From: Turbatrix aceti
Taxonomy: Eukaryota; Nematoda; Chromadorea; Rhabditida; Panagrolaimidae
DNA length: 64,000 nucleotides
Assembly (NCBI GenBank): GCA_963969345.1
Contig: OZ017767.1
Location: 7,592,739-7,656,738, forward strand
Reading direction: 5' to 3'
Below are positions 48,606-60,283 of this stretch, one piece after another. How positions within the stretch are numbered: position 1 is the stretch's first letter; each line of letters begins with the position of its first letter. The position numbers were made by a program, and so were the translations under genes. A model generated the notes under the pieces. It had not been told where the DNA came from and ran no database searches. It was given only the letters and a program-made list of their open reading frames with translations.

Positions 48606-49579
48606 TTACATGATTGTGGACTGTGGGGGTTGAACTTTGTTACTTTTCCAAGTGCCGGTTATGTATTCTCTGTACGGCTTGATAGTTAGCAGCTTTACGG
48701 AAGCGTAAATAGCCGGCATAACGGTTGTTGCAATCTGGAGCCACACACCGATGACCTTGTAAACCAGACTGTGGTCGTTATAAGACAGGTATCGAGCAAA
48801 CCTCGGCAACATGACTCCGCACAGAGGAATAGATGCCTCTACGGTCATGATAATTGTGAACTCTCGATGGATTCTTTTGATCGTTGGTAACGATTTTAGT
48901 TTCCCCAGTCGCCAGTACACAATAATCCCGGAGATAATGATAATTGCGTAGGAATACGACATGACTATGGTAGAGCCTTGGGTGTCGATGAGGGCCACGG
49001 GTATGCCGAATGATCTGGGATCGTAAATGTCCGTGTAATTTGCCTGCATATCTGCGTGGAAGGCTACCTGCACTTCGGGTCGGTTGAATAGAGGGTACTC
49101 ACTGGCTCCCAAGATGGCAATAGGGATGGCACTGGCTATTATGATGCCGATGAAGACAGCAGTGTGCATTTTGACATTCAACATGATAAAAAAGAACCGA
49201 TAGACAAATTGGATTGTTACATTGTTTGTGGACAAGAAAGTTGTCCCAATAAAAATGTTACAAACGACAAAGGCAGCTTTTCCAGACCAAGTGAAAAACA
49301 TGCCATCGGCGTATATTACGTACCATTTTCCCGCTATCGTGCTTTGCTACAATGAAAGATTTGATAAAGGGACTCAAGAATTTCTGAACTTACAAAAAAT
49401 ATGAAACAATTTTCAATGGAAGTAGCCAAATCGTTGATGCAGCCGTAGTATAACACCTTTTTGTACCCAGCCATGCCAGGTGAACTCTGATTCGCTATGA
49501 ACCACAATAGAACAATGTTGAGTACCACGCCGATGGGACTCATTATTGTGTAGTACCACCAATAGACGGAGGTTATCAT
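48606..49579 (-). CDS. Str-type seven-helix chemoreceptor (receptor 3)
   Basis: Exons 49579-49394 and 49346-48606 (TTT|GTAAGT, ATTGTAG) give 308 residues. It shares long identical stretches with receptor 1 (for example SSPGMAGYKKVLYYGC and EVQVAFHADMQANY), so the two are recent duplicates. All seven hydrophobic spans and the IKPYRE tail motif are intact. It is the first gene of the minus-strand trio. Confidence 0.85.
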
Positions 49580-50002
49580 CGTTCGTGTCTTGTCTGACTT
49601 TCACATGTCGAACACCAGAAGTTGTTGTGTCTTGAGTTTTTCAGCGACGTGTTTTTAACCAAGAAGTATAATAGTACATGTTTCGATGAATAGGTATGCT
49701 ATGCAATTATTGTAAATAACTGTGTAAAGCGTTAACATAATTTAAGTACATGCATATTTATTTATGTAGTGTTTATGGTGTTGTGAACAGTCACCAATTT
49801 TCACACTTTGTAACAAGGGTGATAATTGGCGATTACTGTAGCATTTGGAGTTTTCACAACATCAACAAACTTTTTTTGGTAATTTTTTTATATTTTAATG
49901 CTTTGTCCGACCAGGCAGGTAAGTTTATAAACACTACAATAATTATTATATTTTTTATTAAAAATCAGCTTTTTAAATTTAGAACTTGAGATCACAGCAG
50001 TT
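49580..50002. other. Gap between the receptor and esterase clusters
   Basis: AT-rich, about 420 bases. It should hold the 3' UTR of the last esterase and the promoter of receptor 3. The word CACCAATTTTC followed by ACACTTTGTAACA or AACTTTACAACA occurs here and near 47416, upstream of receptor 2, so it may be a shared duplicated flank. Confidence 0.4.
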
Positions 50003-51925
50003 TTACAATTCCCTTCTTGCAATTCGCTTCGCTCCAACCACGCGTCCACTCGGTAAGTCGTATCCGTAGTCTTTTGCCAGTTTTTCGTAAAATGCCACTC
50101 GTTCGGGCCAAAGATCGTCGTTCAGCGTAATATTTGTGTTGAACGCAATGAAAGGCACTTTGTTGTAGGTCACCGGTTCAGGTGTATATCCTTCGGTTGT
50201 TGACGGTACACTACAATTTGGGTAAGTTACATTTTGATCGTGTTGTACTTCATAATTTTGGGACTCACCCTGATTTTGCAAACGACACGAAAAAGTCTAT
50301 AAAGTTGTATTTAACTTTGTAAACGGCTTCTCGTAGGCCTTCGGCATTGCGCAGTGGTCTGTGACTAAACAATAATGGCAGCTCGGATGCGTGAGGGGCT
50401 CCGTCGACGTAATGTTGTTGAATCTGCAGGTCAAATCGGTAGAAGTAGACAGGGTATCCGGATGCGCTTTTAGACCGAGCTTCCCGAAGTGCGGGAATGT
50501 TGAATTGAAAGTCGGAAAAGAACTGTATAAATGCTTGGAATTCCTTGTTTTGGCGGTAGACCTTCTGTTGGGTTTCGTAGAAGTTGACAATTGAATTTAT
50601 GTACGCATTGCTAGGTACGTTGGTGTCCGCTTTGAGTACGTTTATCATGACTTCTTTAAGTTGGACATCTGTCAAATCTGAATTGTTGATGTCGGACCAC
50701 TGCTCGGAAGGCTTTTCGGTAAGTGTTCCGTTGGGAAATTTTGACGGGGCTGCTGAAATTGGGTTTGTTAATTTTTTTATGAAATTAGGGCAAACTAACT
50801 AAAACTAGCGTGTTCCTGGCTTGTAATTCCTACAATGTGAGGTCGTTTTTGAGCCTTCTCAATAGCGTTTTCAAAAGTCGCAGAATCGGGAAATAAGTCA
50901 CTGTTAAAAACCGGGTTAAAGTGTGTGATATGTGGGCTGTCCATTTGGATTGGATGAATAAGGATAGGTGCCATCACTTTCCGGATCTCTTCTGTTGAGT
51001 GCTTTTTAGCGCACTCTTTCTGATTATTTGTCGTATTACAGTCTAGAGCCTGGAGAATTAGTTTCGATTTTTTGATAGTTTCGTCTCCAGAAGCCCAGAT
51101 AGAATTTCCAGACCCACTCATCTGGATTGTCTTCTGAAAGAGATCCCTAGCCTGAGGCGCAATTGTGAGATACGATACAGCCGCTGCTCCCGCGCTTTCT
51201 CCAAACACGGTTACGTTATTAGGATTTCCTCCAAAGTTGCTGATGACCTTTTGTACAAAACGAAGAGCTTCAATTTGATCCCAAATTGCGTAATTTCCCG
51301 GAGCTTCGTTTGTTCCTAGCGAGAAAAAACCAAAAAATCCAAGCCGGTAATTGAGGGTCACCACAATGACTCCTCTGGAGACAAAATCGGCAGCGATGCC
51401 TTTGTATCCGTACCGACTGCCACTTTCCAGTTGGAAGCCTCCGCCGTGGACGTAGACCATTACGGGGTAGCCAGCTGGATCAGGTGACCCAGCCTTGGGC
51501 TTGATGATGTTTAGAGTTAGACAGTCCTCGCTTTGGGGAGATTTGTCGAGATATGGATAACTTGCGCATTCTGGACCGAATTCGTTGGCTTGAATTGCGT
51601 TTTTCCAAGAATCCGGGGGTTGGGGTTTCTGGAAATTGGTTGGATTATTATGTTTACGAAATATGAATTTAAGAAATGCACTAGCCTCAAATCTCAGATC
51701 CCCGACAGGTGGTTTAGCATACGGTATGCCTAGGAAAACTTCAGAACGATTTCCATCGGAGGATACGTGTTCAAAACCTTCGATAGCGCCGTAGGGGGTA
51801 AAGACGACAGGTTTAATGGCAGACAGGTAAATACTCAGTAAGGCGAAGCACATTATTAGGAAAAGCACAATAGCTGTGGAGCACAGGGAAATGCAGAATG
51901 TTTTTCTTCCTCTTATCGCCGCCAT
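50003..51925 (-). CDS. Type-B carboxylesterase (esterase 1), membrane-anchored
   Basis: Exons 51925-51686, 51628-50800, 50752-50269 and 50210-50003 give 586 residues. An N-terminal basic stretch plus one hydrophobic span (about 11-35) suggests a type II signal anchor with the catalytic domain in the ER lumen or outside. Family motifs: EVFLGIPYAKPPVGDLRFE, oxyanion HGGGF, nucleophile elbow GESAG with Ser225, acid Glu352 in TSQEH and His477 in GAPH, so the hydrolase should be active on carboxylic esters. The first intron donor is GC rather than GT; the 57 bases lack a stop and keep phase, so read-through would insert 19 residues. Last gene of the array. Substrates unknown. Confidence 0.87.
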
Positions 51926-52470
51926 GATCTTGAGTTGTTGTTTTCGTCAACGCTGTCAACAACACGATAAAATTCAAATAGAATAGCGTAGAATATAAAT
52001 ATCTATTTGAACGTTCTGTAGTAGATACCTGCAAATATGAGCAGCGCAGAACTCTGTCGGTTTGATGTGCATGCACTCATCTCATTTATCCTCTCGGGTG
52101 GGATTTGTTATTTTTTGCTAATCGTTGTACCGTAAATGATCTGTAGTTTTTCATAGCACATGTAACGTTTTAATTAGGACAGGGGAACAACACGAGATAT
52201 TTTATGACTCAATCAGATTTGTCATATTGTACTCTATGGAGGGTGGCCCAGACAGGTGAACAGTTGTTGTGGATTATTGAATTCCTCTGAGATTTGAAGT
52301 TGTCAAGTTTTAATGGTTTTTCAAATGAGCTGAATTCCTTGGGGCATTTGACAGATTTTTTTGTGTAGTTAGCATTTCATTTTGAACATCATTTTTTTTA
52401 TTAAGTTTTTTTTACACATCGTTTAACAGGTACTCATTAACCTTTGGCAATGAATTAGTTAATTAATTAA
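51926..52470. other. Spacer between esterases 1 and 2
   Basis: 545 AT-rich bases. It probably contains the promoter of esterase 1 and the 3' UTR of esterase 2. No gene or repeat is recognised. Confidence 0.5.
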
Positions 52471-54335
52471 TTATAAATCATGATGAACACGAGTAGCATC
52501 CTGGTTTGCGGTGTTGCTGGGCAAATCGTATCCAAAATCCGAGTATAACGAATCGTAAAAAACAACGCGTTCCGACCATAAATCGGGATGAACTGATGAC
52601 GCGCTGCTGATTACTATGTGCGGTGTCCTGTCTGCTGAAACGCGCTCTGGCTTCAGGCCTGTTTGAGTGGAGGGTATTCTGAAAATAAGGCTTTAGCAAG
52701 CAGTTAGTTACGCGTGAAACAATTTACCCCGTTTTAATAAAGGATACATAGAGATCAGCGAGGTCAGCTTTAACCCTGCGGTACTCATCTTCTGGCTTTC
52801 CACTGTAATTGTATATCTGATGATCAAATAGGACACTTAGCTCTGCTCCATGAGATGTGCCGTCGACGAGGGGAATGAAGTTAGGAGCGTAGTCAAATTG
52901 ATAGAACCATACTGGGTGATTTGCTGCGGCCTTCAGCTTTGCTTCTCGGATAGCCGGCACGTTGAAGGCTATGTCTGAGTAAAACTGAACACTTGCTTGC
53001 AGAAGTTGATCATGAGAATAGTGATTAGCTTCCGCGAGGTAGTAGGTTATGATTCTGGATATGTACTCGGGATTTGCAGTGTGGGGTTCTGCGTTTAGAA
53101 TAGCAGTAATGGATTCATTGAATTGAGCTTCTGTCAAGTTACCGGCCTGTTCCAATGACATTGGGTGATACTTCCCAGCAGGATTGATTGAGCGTTGTAC
53201 AGCTGAAATCATTTTTAAATTAAAATAGATTTTCTAGGACGATTTTATCTAAACTTACAAAAAAGCGTGTCTTCCTGACTTGTAACACTAATCAGATGCC
53301 GTCTTTCTGGAGCTTGATTAACGATTTCTTCATAAGTTTCCGCCTTTCCAAACAAGTCACTATTAAGTACAGGATGCAGATAAGCCAAATTAATACTGTC
53401 AGGATTCAAAACACTTTTCACAACAGTCGAAATTGCATTTTGAATTTCCTTTACAGTTTTTTGTCTGAGGCAATTTTTGACCGTATTCTGCTGCAGGGCT
53501 TCGGTGCATTCTAGTGCTGCGATAATTTTCTCAGAAACCCGCATCGTTTGATTTCCATGTGTCCATAGTGCGTGCGACGATCCACTCATTTGAATGCCCT
53601 GCTGGAAGAGATCTTCCGCATGGGGAGTCAAACTCAGGTAGGATACGCATGCAGCTCCGGCGCTATCTCCGTAGATTGTAATTTTTTGTGGATCACCACC
53701 GAAATTTGAAATAATGGTTTTAATGAATCTAAGTGCCTCGATTTGATCCCAAATGCCGTTATTTCCGGGAACTTCGCCTGTGCTTGTTGAAAGGAATCCA
53801 AAAAATCCGAGACGATAGGTCAGGGTTACGACCACGACGTCCTTAGAAACGATAGTATCGGCGATTGTTTTGTAGCCGTAATATTTTTGGTAACCAATGA
53901 TAAAGGCGCCTCCGTGGATGTGAACGAGAACGGGATATCCTTTTTCATCGGGGGAAGGCGTCTTTGGCTTGTAGATGTTCAGAGTTAGGCAATCTTCGTT
54001 GTCTAGTCCGAACTCAACTCCTGGGAAGTAAGTCGCACATGGCGGACCAAATTGGGTTGCGTTTAGGACATTTGGCCACGGCTTCAGAGGTTGGGTTTTC
54101 TGAAGTGTAAGAGTTAGTTTTTGGGTTTGTAAGATGAATTTCTGCAGACCTCAAATCGCAACTCGCCAACAGGAGGCTCTGCATAGGGAATGCCAAGGAA
54201 GATTTCCGATCGGAATCCGTCGACTGAGTTGTGATCGAATCCCGCTACAATCCCATAAGCTGTTTTTACCGTTGGTTGGGCAACGGTGGATGCTAGACAA
54301 ATCGATAGCGCAGCGAACCAAACTGAACCACACAT
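52471..54335 (-). CDS. Type-B carboxylesterase (esterase 2), secreted
   Basis: Exons 54335-54150, 54099-53259, 53202-52728 and 52678-52471 give 569 residues. The N-terminus (MCGSVWFAALSICLASTVAQ) is a cleavable signal peptide rather than an anchor. Motifs: IFLGIPYAEPPVGELRFE, oxyanion HGGAF, nucleophile elbow GDSAG (Asp in place of the usual Glu), acid Glu in TSQED and His in GTSHGAEL. The triad is complete. Three introns lie at the same sites and phases as in the other five genes. It ends in HHDL, which is not a standard ER-retention signal, so secretion is likely. Confidence 0.88.
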
Positions 54336-54638
54336 TATCGCGTGAGTGAAACAAACAGAAAGTGCATTCGAGATTAGAGACCGACGTTCGTTTGCTAGTT
54401 AAAATTTTCTTTTGCAGCAAGTATTATCGGCACATCTTGAGCACAACGCAGGCTCATTCGCGTTCCAATCCTATGCATGTTTGATTATCTGTTGGTTGGT
54501 CTGGTTGACATGTGTAAAAGTTGTGCAATCTTTTTTTTGTGTATTGCATCACGCGATGAATCGAAAATTTATTTATAGTCATTGGTCGCTATTTACTCCG
54601 TCAAACAACAAAAAATACTTGCTTAGATAATCCGGCTG
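54336..54638. other. Spacer between esterases 2 and 3
   Basis: 303 bases of intergenic DNA; no feature is recognised. Confidence 0.5.
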
Positions 54639-56483
54639 TCAGACAGACGTTTTGTGCAATCTCATTTTTCCACTGGGTAAATCAAAGTCATGTAGTTCTG
54701 ACAAAAATGCATAGAAATCCAATCGATCGGGCCAAAGATCAGAATGTAGAGTTGAGTTTTTATCGAATGAAATGTACGGGACTTTCTGGGCAGTCACTTT
54801 TTCAAAAGTCATCCCCGCAGCGGTTGTTGGAATGCTGAAATGGACAAATCATGGCAAAATGAACTGATAGAATAATCAAAAACATACCCGTTTTTTGCGA
54901 ATGACAACAGGGACTCGAGCATATCAGCTTCCGCCTTTTCGCTGTCAAAAGTGAACACGTAACTATCAAAAAACATGCTACTCTGTGAACTGTGTGGAGA
55001 ACCTTCAATCAGAGGAACATTGTTGACGGGCGCTATGCTAAGAAGGTAGAAATAAACGGCATTCCCTGCAGCAGCTTTCATTCTGGCTTCACGGATTGCT
55101 GGAATGTTGAATTCAAAATCAGAGAAAAACTGAACGTAAGCCTGGAAAGTTTGGTTGTGGTTGTAATTTGACATTTGGTTTTTGTAAAAGTGGATCACTG
55201 AATTCACGTAATCTTGAGTTAAAGCAAATCGTTCGGTATTCAAAATTGCCTTGATGTATGTTTGGAACTCGTTTTCAGTAAATTCCTTTGCGACTGACAA
55301 TGGCATTGGATGGTACGTTCCACCGCCTTCTGATTCGGAATTAAATCTTAGGACTGAAAGTTGAATCGATTTTTGCTTTTCCATCTGATTTATGTTAGTG
55401 TGCGTAAATCTTACCAAATGATCCATCTTCTTGACTTGTGACACCCATAAATTGAGGTCGATTTTTGGCTTTCTTGATAGCATCTTCCCAAGATTTTGAA
55501 TTGGGAAAGAGGTCCTTGTTAAAAACCGGATGCATCTGGACAATGTTTGTGTTATCAGGGGCAATAAAGGTCGGTGCGACCGCTGTCAAGGCGTCTAAGA
55601 TTTCTTGAGTAGAGTGCTCTAAAGCGCATACCTTAGGATCAGGACTTTCATCACAACCTAGATGCTTGAGAACAGCCCATGAAGTTTCAACTGTTTTGTT
55701 GCCATCGGCCCAATTTGCCAAAGCAGAACCGCTCATAAAAATAGCACGTTGGAAAAGGTTGTCCGCGTGTGGAGTGATTGTGAGGTAGGAAGCCGAAACA
55801 GCTCCGGCGCTTTCTCCCCAGATGGTGACTTGATTAGGATCTCCGTTGAAGTCGGAAATCACGTTCTGGACGAATTTCAAGGCTTGGATTTGATCCCAGA
55901 TACCGACATTGCCGGGAGCTTCCGGTGTGCCTGTTGAAAAGAAACCAAAGAATCCGAGACGATAATTGATGGTGACCACGACGAACCCCTTTGGCACGAT
56001 TCTTTTGGCGATGTTCTTGTAACCAACTTGTCGGGAGCTACCTGCCAAAAACGCTCCTCCGTGTAGAAAGATCAGAACGGGGTAGCCGCTGGGATTGGCA
56101 GATGGAGTTTGGGGTTTAACAATGTTCAAAGCAAGGCATTCTTCTGGGAATAGCATGCAATCTTTGCTAAATTTCTTTGCTTTAAACGTTTCTACCCAGG
56201 GTTCGGGAGGTTGGGGTTTCTGAAAAAGTTAAGATATTTAGTGCACAAATCAATATTTACTTACGTCCAATCTAAGATCACCCGTCGGTGGTTTAGCGTA
56301 TGGAATACCAAGAAAAACGTCAGCTGATTCATAGTCAAATCCTTCAATCAATCCATAGATGGTTTTGACGGTTGGGTGGCTGATTAAGAAATAACGTAAG
56401 CACAATGTTACCGTAAAAATGAAGAAAAACAAAGCTATAGGTTTTCTTTTAGTTTTTAAGAGTTTCAAATATTGAAACTTCAT
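54639..56483 (-). CDS. Type-B carboxylesterase (esterase 3), membrane-anchored
   Basis: Exons 56483-56265, 56219-55415, 55353-54888 and 54834-54639 give 561 residues. The ATG at 56483 (MKFQYLKLLKTKRK) gives a basic cytoplasmic tail followed by a hydrophobic anchor (about 15-33). Motifs: VFLGIPYAKPPTGDLRLD, HGGAF, GESAG, TSQEDGSF and GSPHSSQS, so Ser-Glu-His are all present. It is closest to esterases 4 and 5 (shared GTPEAPGNVGIWDQI and SGSALANWADGNKT). Intron sites match the family. Confidence 0.87.
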
Positions 56484-56891
56484 TTTGGCATTTGTCAGTA
56501 CACGCAAAAAAGTTAACGCGTAAAATTAAACGTAGATTTTGTGAGGTGGATTTTACAGAGGGAAGAGTAAGGTAGATATCAATCTGTGACTTCGTGGTCG
56601 ACGCCTCGTTGAAATGACCTGCATTGATTGTATCTCATGGAAAAATACAGAGCTCGTACTATTCCAATTTGTTGTACGCATTTCAACGTGTTGCAAGGTT
56701 TTTTATGGCATTAAAGTTAGTCCAAAATGTTATTTAAGAAAAATCGTCACTCGAAAACTACCGTAGGCAAAATACATATGTATGTTATTCCGTTAACAAC
56801 AGGTTATTCTTGTTTAATTTTTGTATACTCATTTGTCTTTCATCTATTGTAAATCATAAATTTATAAATATAGTAAATAAAGGTGTCCGGT
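56484..56891. other. Spacer between esterases 3 and 4
   Basis: About 410 bases, AT-rich; it should carry the promoter of esterase 3 and the 3' UTR of esterase 4. Nothing else is recognised. Confidence 0.5.
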
Positions 56892-58746
56892 TTAGGCAGA
56901 TAATCGTTTACCGCGTGGTAAGTCAAAATTATAACGCTCGGATATGTCATTATAAAAATCCACCCGATCTGGCCAAAGATCAGAATGCAGAGATGAGTTT
57001 TTATCGATAGAAACGTATGGGACATTCTGTTCAGTTACTTTCTCCAAAATCAATCCAGTAGACGTCGATGGAACACTGAATGTATCAATTGATTATTCCT
57101 GAGATAAAACAAGCAAACAAGTTAAACGTACCCATTTTTTGCAAAAGAAACTACAACCTCCAACAGATCGGCATCATACTTTTCCTCAGTAATGAACCAA
57201 AAGGTATCGAAAAACATGCCAGTTTGCGTTGTGTGGGGTGCACCCTCTGTCAGAGGGACATTGTTCTTAGGAGGAATGTCAAGAAGGTAGAAGTACACCG
57301 GATTATTCGCTGCAGCTTTGATTTTGGCTTCACGGAGCGCTGGAATATTAAATTCGATGTCCGAGAAAAACTGAACATAAGCCTGGAATGTTTGATTGTG
57401 GCTGTAATTAATTCTTTGCTGTAGGTAGAATTCGATCACTGAATTCGCATATTCTTTGCTCAGGTGCTGGATATCAAAAACTGCTGAGATGTATTCACGG
57501 AACAGATTTTCGGTAAAGTTCTGAGCGATTGAAAATGGCATTGGGTGGTAGTTTCCTTTTCTGTTGTCGTTAAATCTGATTGCTAAAATTTATGCGTGAA
57601 ATCGTTTTGCACTGTATTATTTAGAAACTCACCCATAGGCGCATCTTCTTGGCTTGTAACGCCTATAAGATTCTCTCTTTTTTTGGCTTTGTTGATTGCA
57701 TCTTCCAAAGACACTGCATTTGGGAAGAGATCCGAGTTGAAAACTGGATGCATCCAAATGAAATTTGTACTGTCGGGAACAATGTCATATGGGTAAACAG
57801 CGTTTAGTGCATTTATGATTTCTTGAGTGGAGTGTTTTAAAGCACAGGACTTAGGATTGGCATTTTTATCACAACCCAAACGCTTTAGGACTTCCCAGGA
57901 AATTTCTATCGTTTTGTTCCCGTCGGCCCAGTTTGCCAGACGCAGATCCACTCATGAGAATGGCTTTTTGGAAAAGATTGTCCGCGTGGGGAGTGATTGT
58001 GAGGTAGGAAGCCGTAACCGATCCCGCACTTTCTCCCCAAATAGTGACCTGATTAGGATCTCCGTTGAACGCCCGAATGATGTTTTGGACAAATCGGAGA
58101 GCTTCGATTTGGTCCCAGACTCCGACGTTGCCGGGAGCTTCTGGAGTTCCAGTTGAAAAGAAACCGAAGAATCCGAGGCGATAGTTGATTGTGACCACGA
58201 CGACACCCTTAGGCACCAGTCGTTCGGCGATGCGTTTGTAACCAACTGTTCGAGTGCTGCCAGCATGAAACGCGCCGCCATGAATGAACACCAAAACAGG
58301 GTAGCCTTTGGGATCGGAGTTAGCAGATTTGGGTTTGACTATGTTTAATACGAGGCATTGTTCTGGATTTGGGCCACAATCTTTTCCGTAGTTTTTTGCC
58401 TTGAAAGTTTGATTCCACGGTTCTTGGGATTGGGGTTTCTAAAAAAAGTTACTCGTTGTATTTAAAAACACATGAGACACCTTACCTCAAGCCTTAGATC
58501 ACCTGCCGGTTGTTTCGCGTACGGAATGCCGAGAAAAACTTCTGCTGATTCGTAATTAAATCCCTCAATTTTTCCATATATTGTTTGGACAATGGGGTCT
58601 CCGGTAAACAAATGCCGGGTAAAAATTATAGCCAAAACACAACATAATACGAGCCAAAAAATAAGATTTGTTTTTGAGTTGGATTCGGTTTCCACAGTTT
58701 GAGTGTTTTCAGAAGACGTTTCTAACTTTGTGTACCGAATCGACAT
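56892..58746 (-). pseudogene. Type-B carboxylesterase (esterase 4) with a single-base frameshift
   Basis: Exons 58746-58486, 58438-57633, 57582-57132 and 57075-56892 follow the family plan. The protein starts MSIRYTKLE, with a hydrophobic anchor at about 25-45, and has HGGAF, GESAG, TSQED and GAPH. Compared with esterase 5, exon 2 has one extra base at about 57939-57940: the plus strand reads TTGCCAGACGC here and TTGCCAACGC in esterase 5. The frame is lost after MSGSAS and regained only by changing frame at LANWADGNKT. Translation would stop about 20 codons later, leaving the nucleophile but losing Glu and His. All other sites are intact, so the break is recent, polymorphic or an assembly error. 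Confidence 0.82.
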
Positions 58747-60283
58747 TTCAAATAACTTTATTTTTACAAAAATGACGCGCGGACATACATTTACTGAAAA
58801 GTGTTGTTTTCCGAGTATCTGAGATTTCAGGATAACCATCAAGAACTTTGTAGGCAAGAACTCTTCAAAATAACCTGAAATGATAGCATCTCATTGAAAG
58901 TGATTTTCTGTTTTTAGAGAAACTTTTTGATAGGGCAGCTGCAGATTAAAAAGTTTGATATCTGCAGAAACCAGTGATGTCAATTTAACAAATCTTGAAC
59001 TTGATGTTTTTTAAATTTTTTAGGATTTTTTTCACGTGAAACATTTGATTATCACTTGTAAAAATAACACATTTTTACGGTTTTAGTTAGTTTTGATCAA
59101 ACGATATTTATATATTTCTAGAATAATTCGCTCAAATTGTTTCAACTGTTGAACTGAAATTTAAAATGATTAAAAAACAAATCAATACCAAAAAAACATT
59201 TTGAAATTAAGCAAACGCGGCAGCGACCTAAATTTTCATAAGATTTTTTTTGCTGGGATTTCAATTCATCGTCAAGTTGCCACGAAGGTCAAAAATGCGA
59301 AGTAGACTGACAACATAGATTCCGGAATATTGACATCAACAAGAATGCAAATATTCATCTTGCTGTTAATAAAAAAATACAGCTTGGCTACATAGTTTTT
59401 GACGTCAGTTACCGGTTTGCTATGATTTGACAACAAAGTTAATCTAGATATTTATGTACGTTGTAATATGTGCTGCACGATTAAGGCGCACAACTGGTAT
59501 TCCGCCCTAATTTTCTTTTCTAAAATCTGTTTAGTAGTTCGACAGTAGATTTTAGAGTGCACTCCTAAATCATGATAGCATCTCAAAAATTTGACATTTG
59601 TTCGTGATGTATCCATGCAGACTCCACAGTGAAAGAGGGCTCTCGTTTATCGAGGCAGGCAATACTGAAATTTCTGCTTTCGCATTGTTGTTGAAAATTT
59701 TCTTTCAGGTTAATTTTTTTACTTACTTTTTCTGGGATTGTTGTTCGTTTCATCTGTTTGGTAAATTTAGCAAACAAACACGAACAAATAAATTTAAGAA
59801 AAAATTGTTTGCGAACGAGCACGAACAAATAAATTTAAGAAAAAATTGTTGCGAACGAGCACGAACAAATAAATTTAAGAAAAAAATTGTTGCGAACGTT
59901 CGCGTTTGTTCGCAACAATTTTTTTCTTAAATTTATTTGTTCGTGTTCGTTCGCAAACTAATAGTCCCCCGTCAGCGTGGAGAGACAACTACGAACTACA
60001 CTTGAGAGTTACAAAGGCGATCATGGTATCTGGTCTATATCTAAAATGTGTGTAGGAGCGCGACAGTAGCTTGGCGCACTCCTAAACCAGTTTCAAAGTA
60101 TGATAACATCCCAAATTTTTAAAAATTGTCTACTCGATCAGGCCAAAGATCTTTAACGATCCAATCATTTGTCTTTCTGTAGTTGTATAAAAATTGTTAT
60201 GTTAGTGATAATTATTTTATTCTGTCGAACAAAAAAAAATAAAATAGATACATATTTACAACTCAATTTAATTTGTTCTGTAT
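58747..60283. other. Spacer between esterases 4 and 5
   Basis: 1.5 kb without a gene. It holds the hairpin-forming repeat at 59760-59960. A short scrap near 60128-60152 (ACTCGATCAGGCCAAAGATC) matches the last exon of esterase 5 and looks like a decayed duplication remnant. The phrase GCGCACTCCTAAA near 59560 and 60080 is a second small repeat (GTGCACTCCTAAATC versus GCGCACTCCTAAACC). Confidence 0.6.
59760..59960. repeat. TTCGCGAAC-family repeat with hairpin, locus 6
   Basis: Three direct units of about 41 bases (GAACAAATAAATTTAAGAAA plus AAATTGTTGCGAACGAGCAC) are followed by a perfect inverted copy around GCGAACGTTCGC. The arms are about 45 bases. This locus links the direct minisatellite form seen at 18365-18735 with an inverted form. 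Confidence 0.85.
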
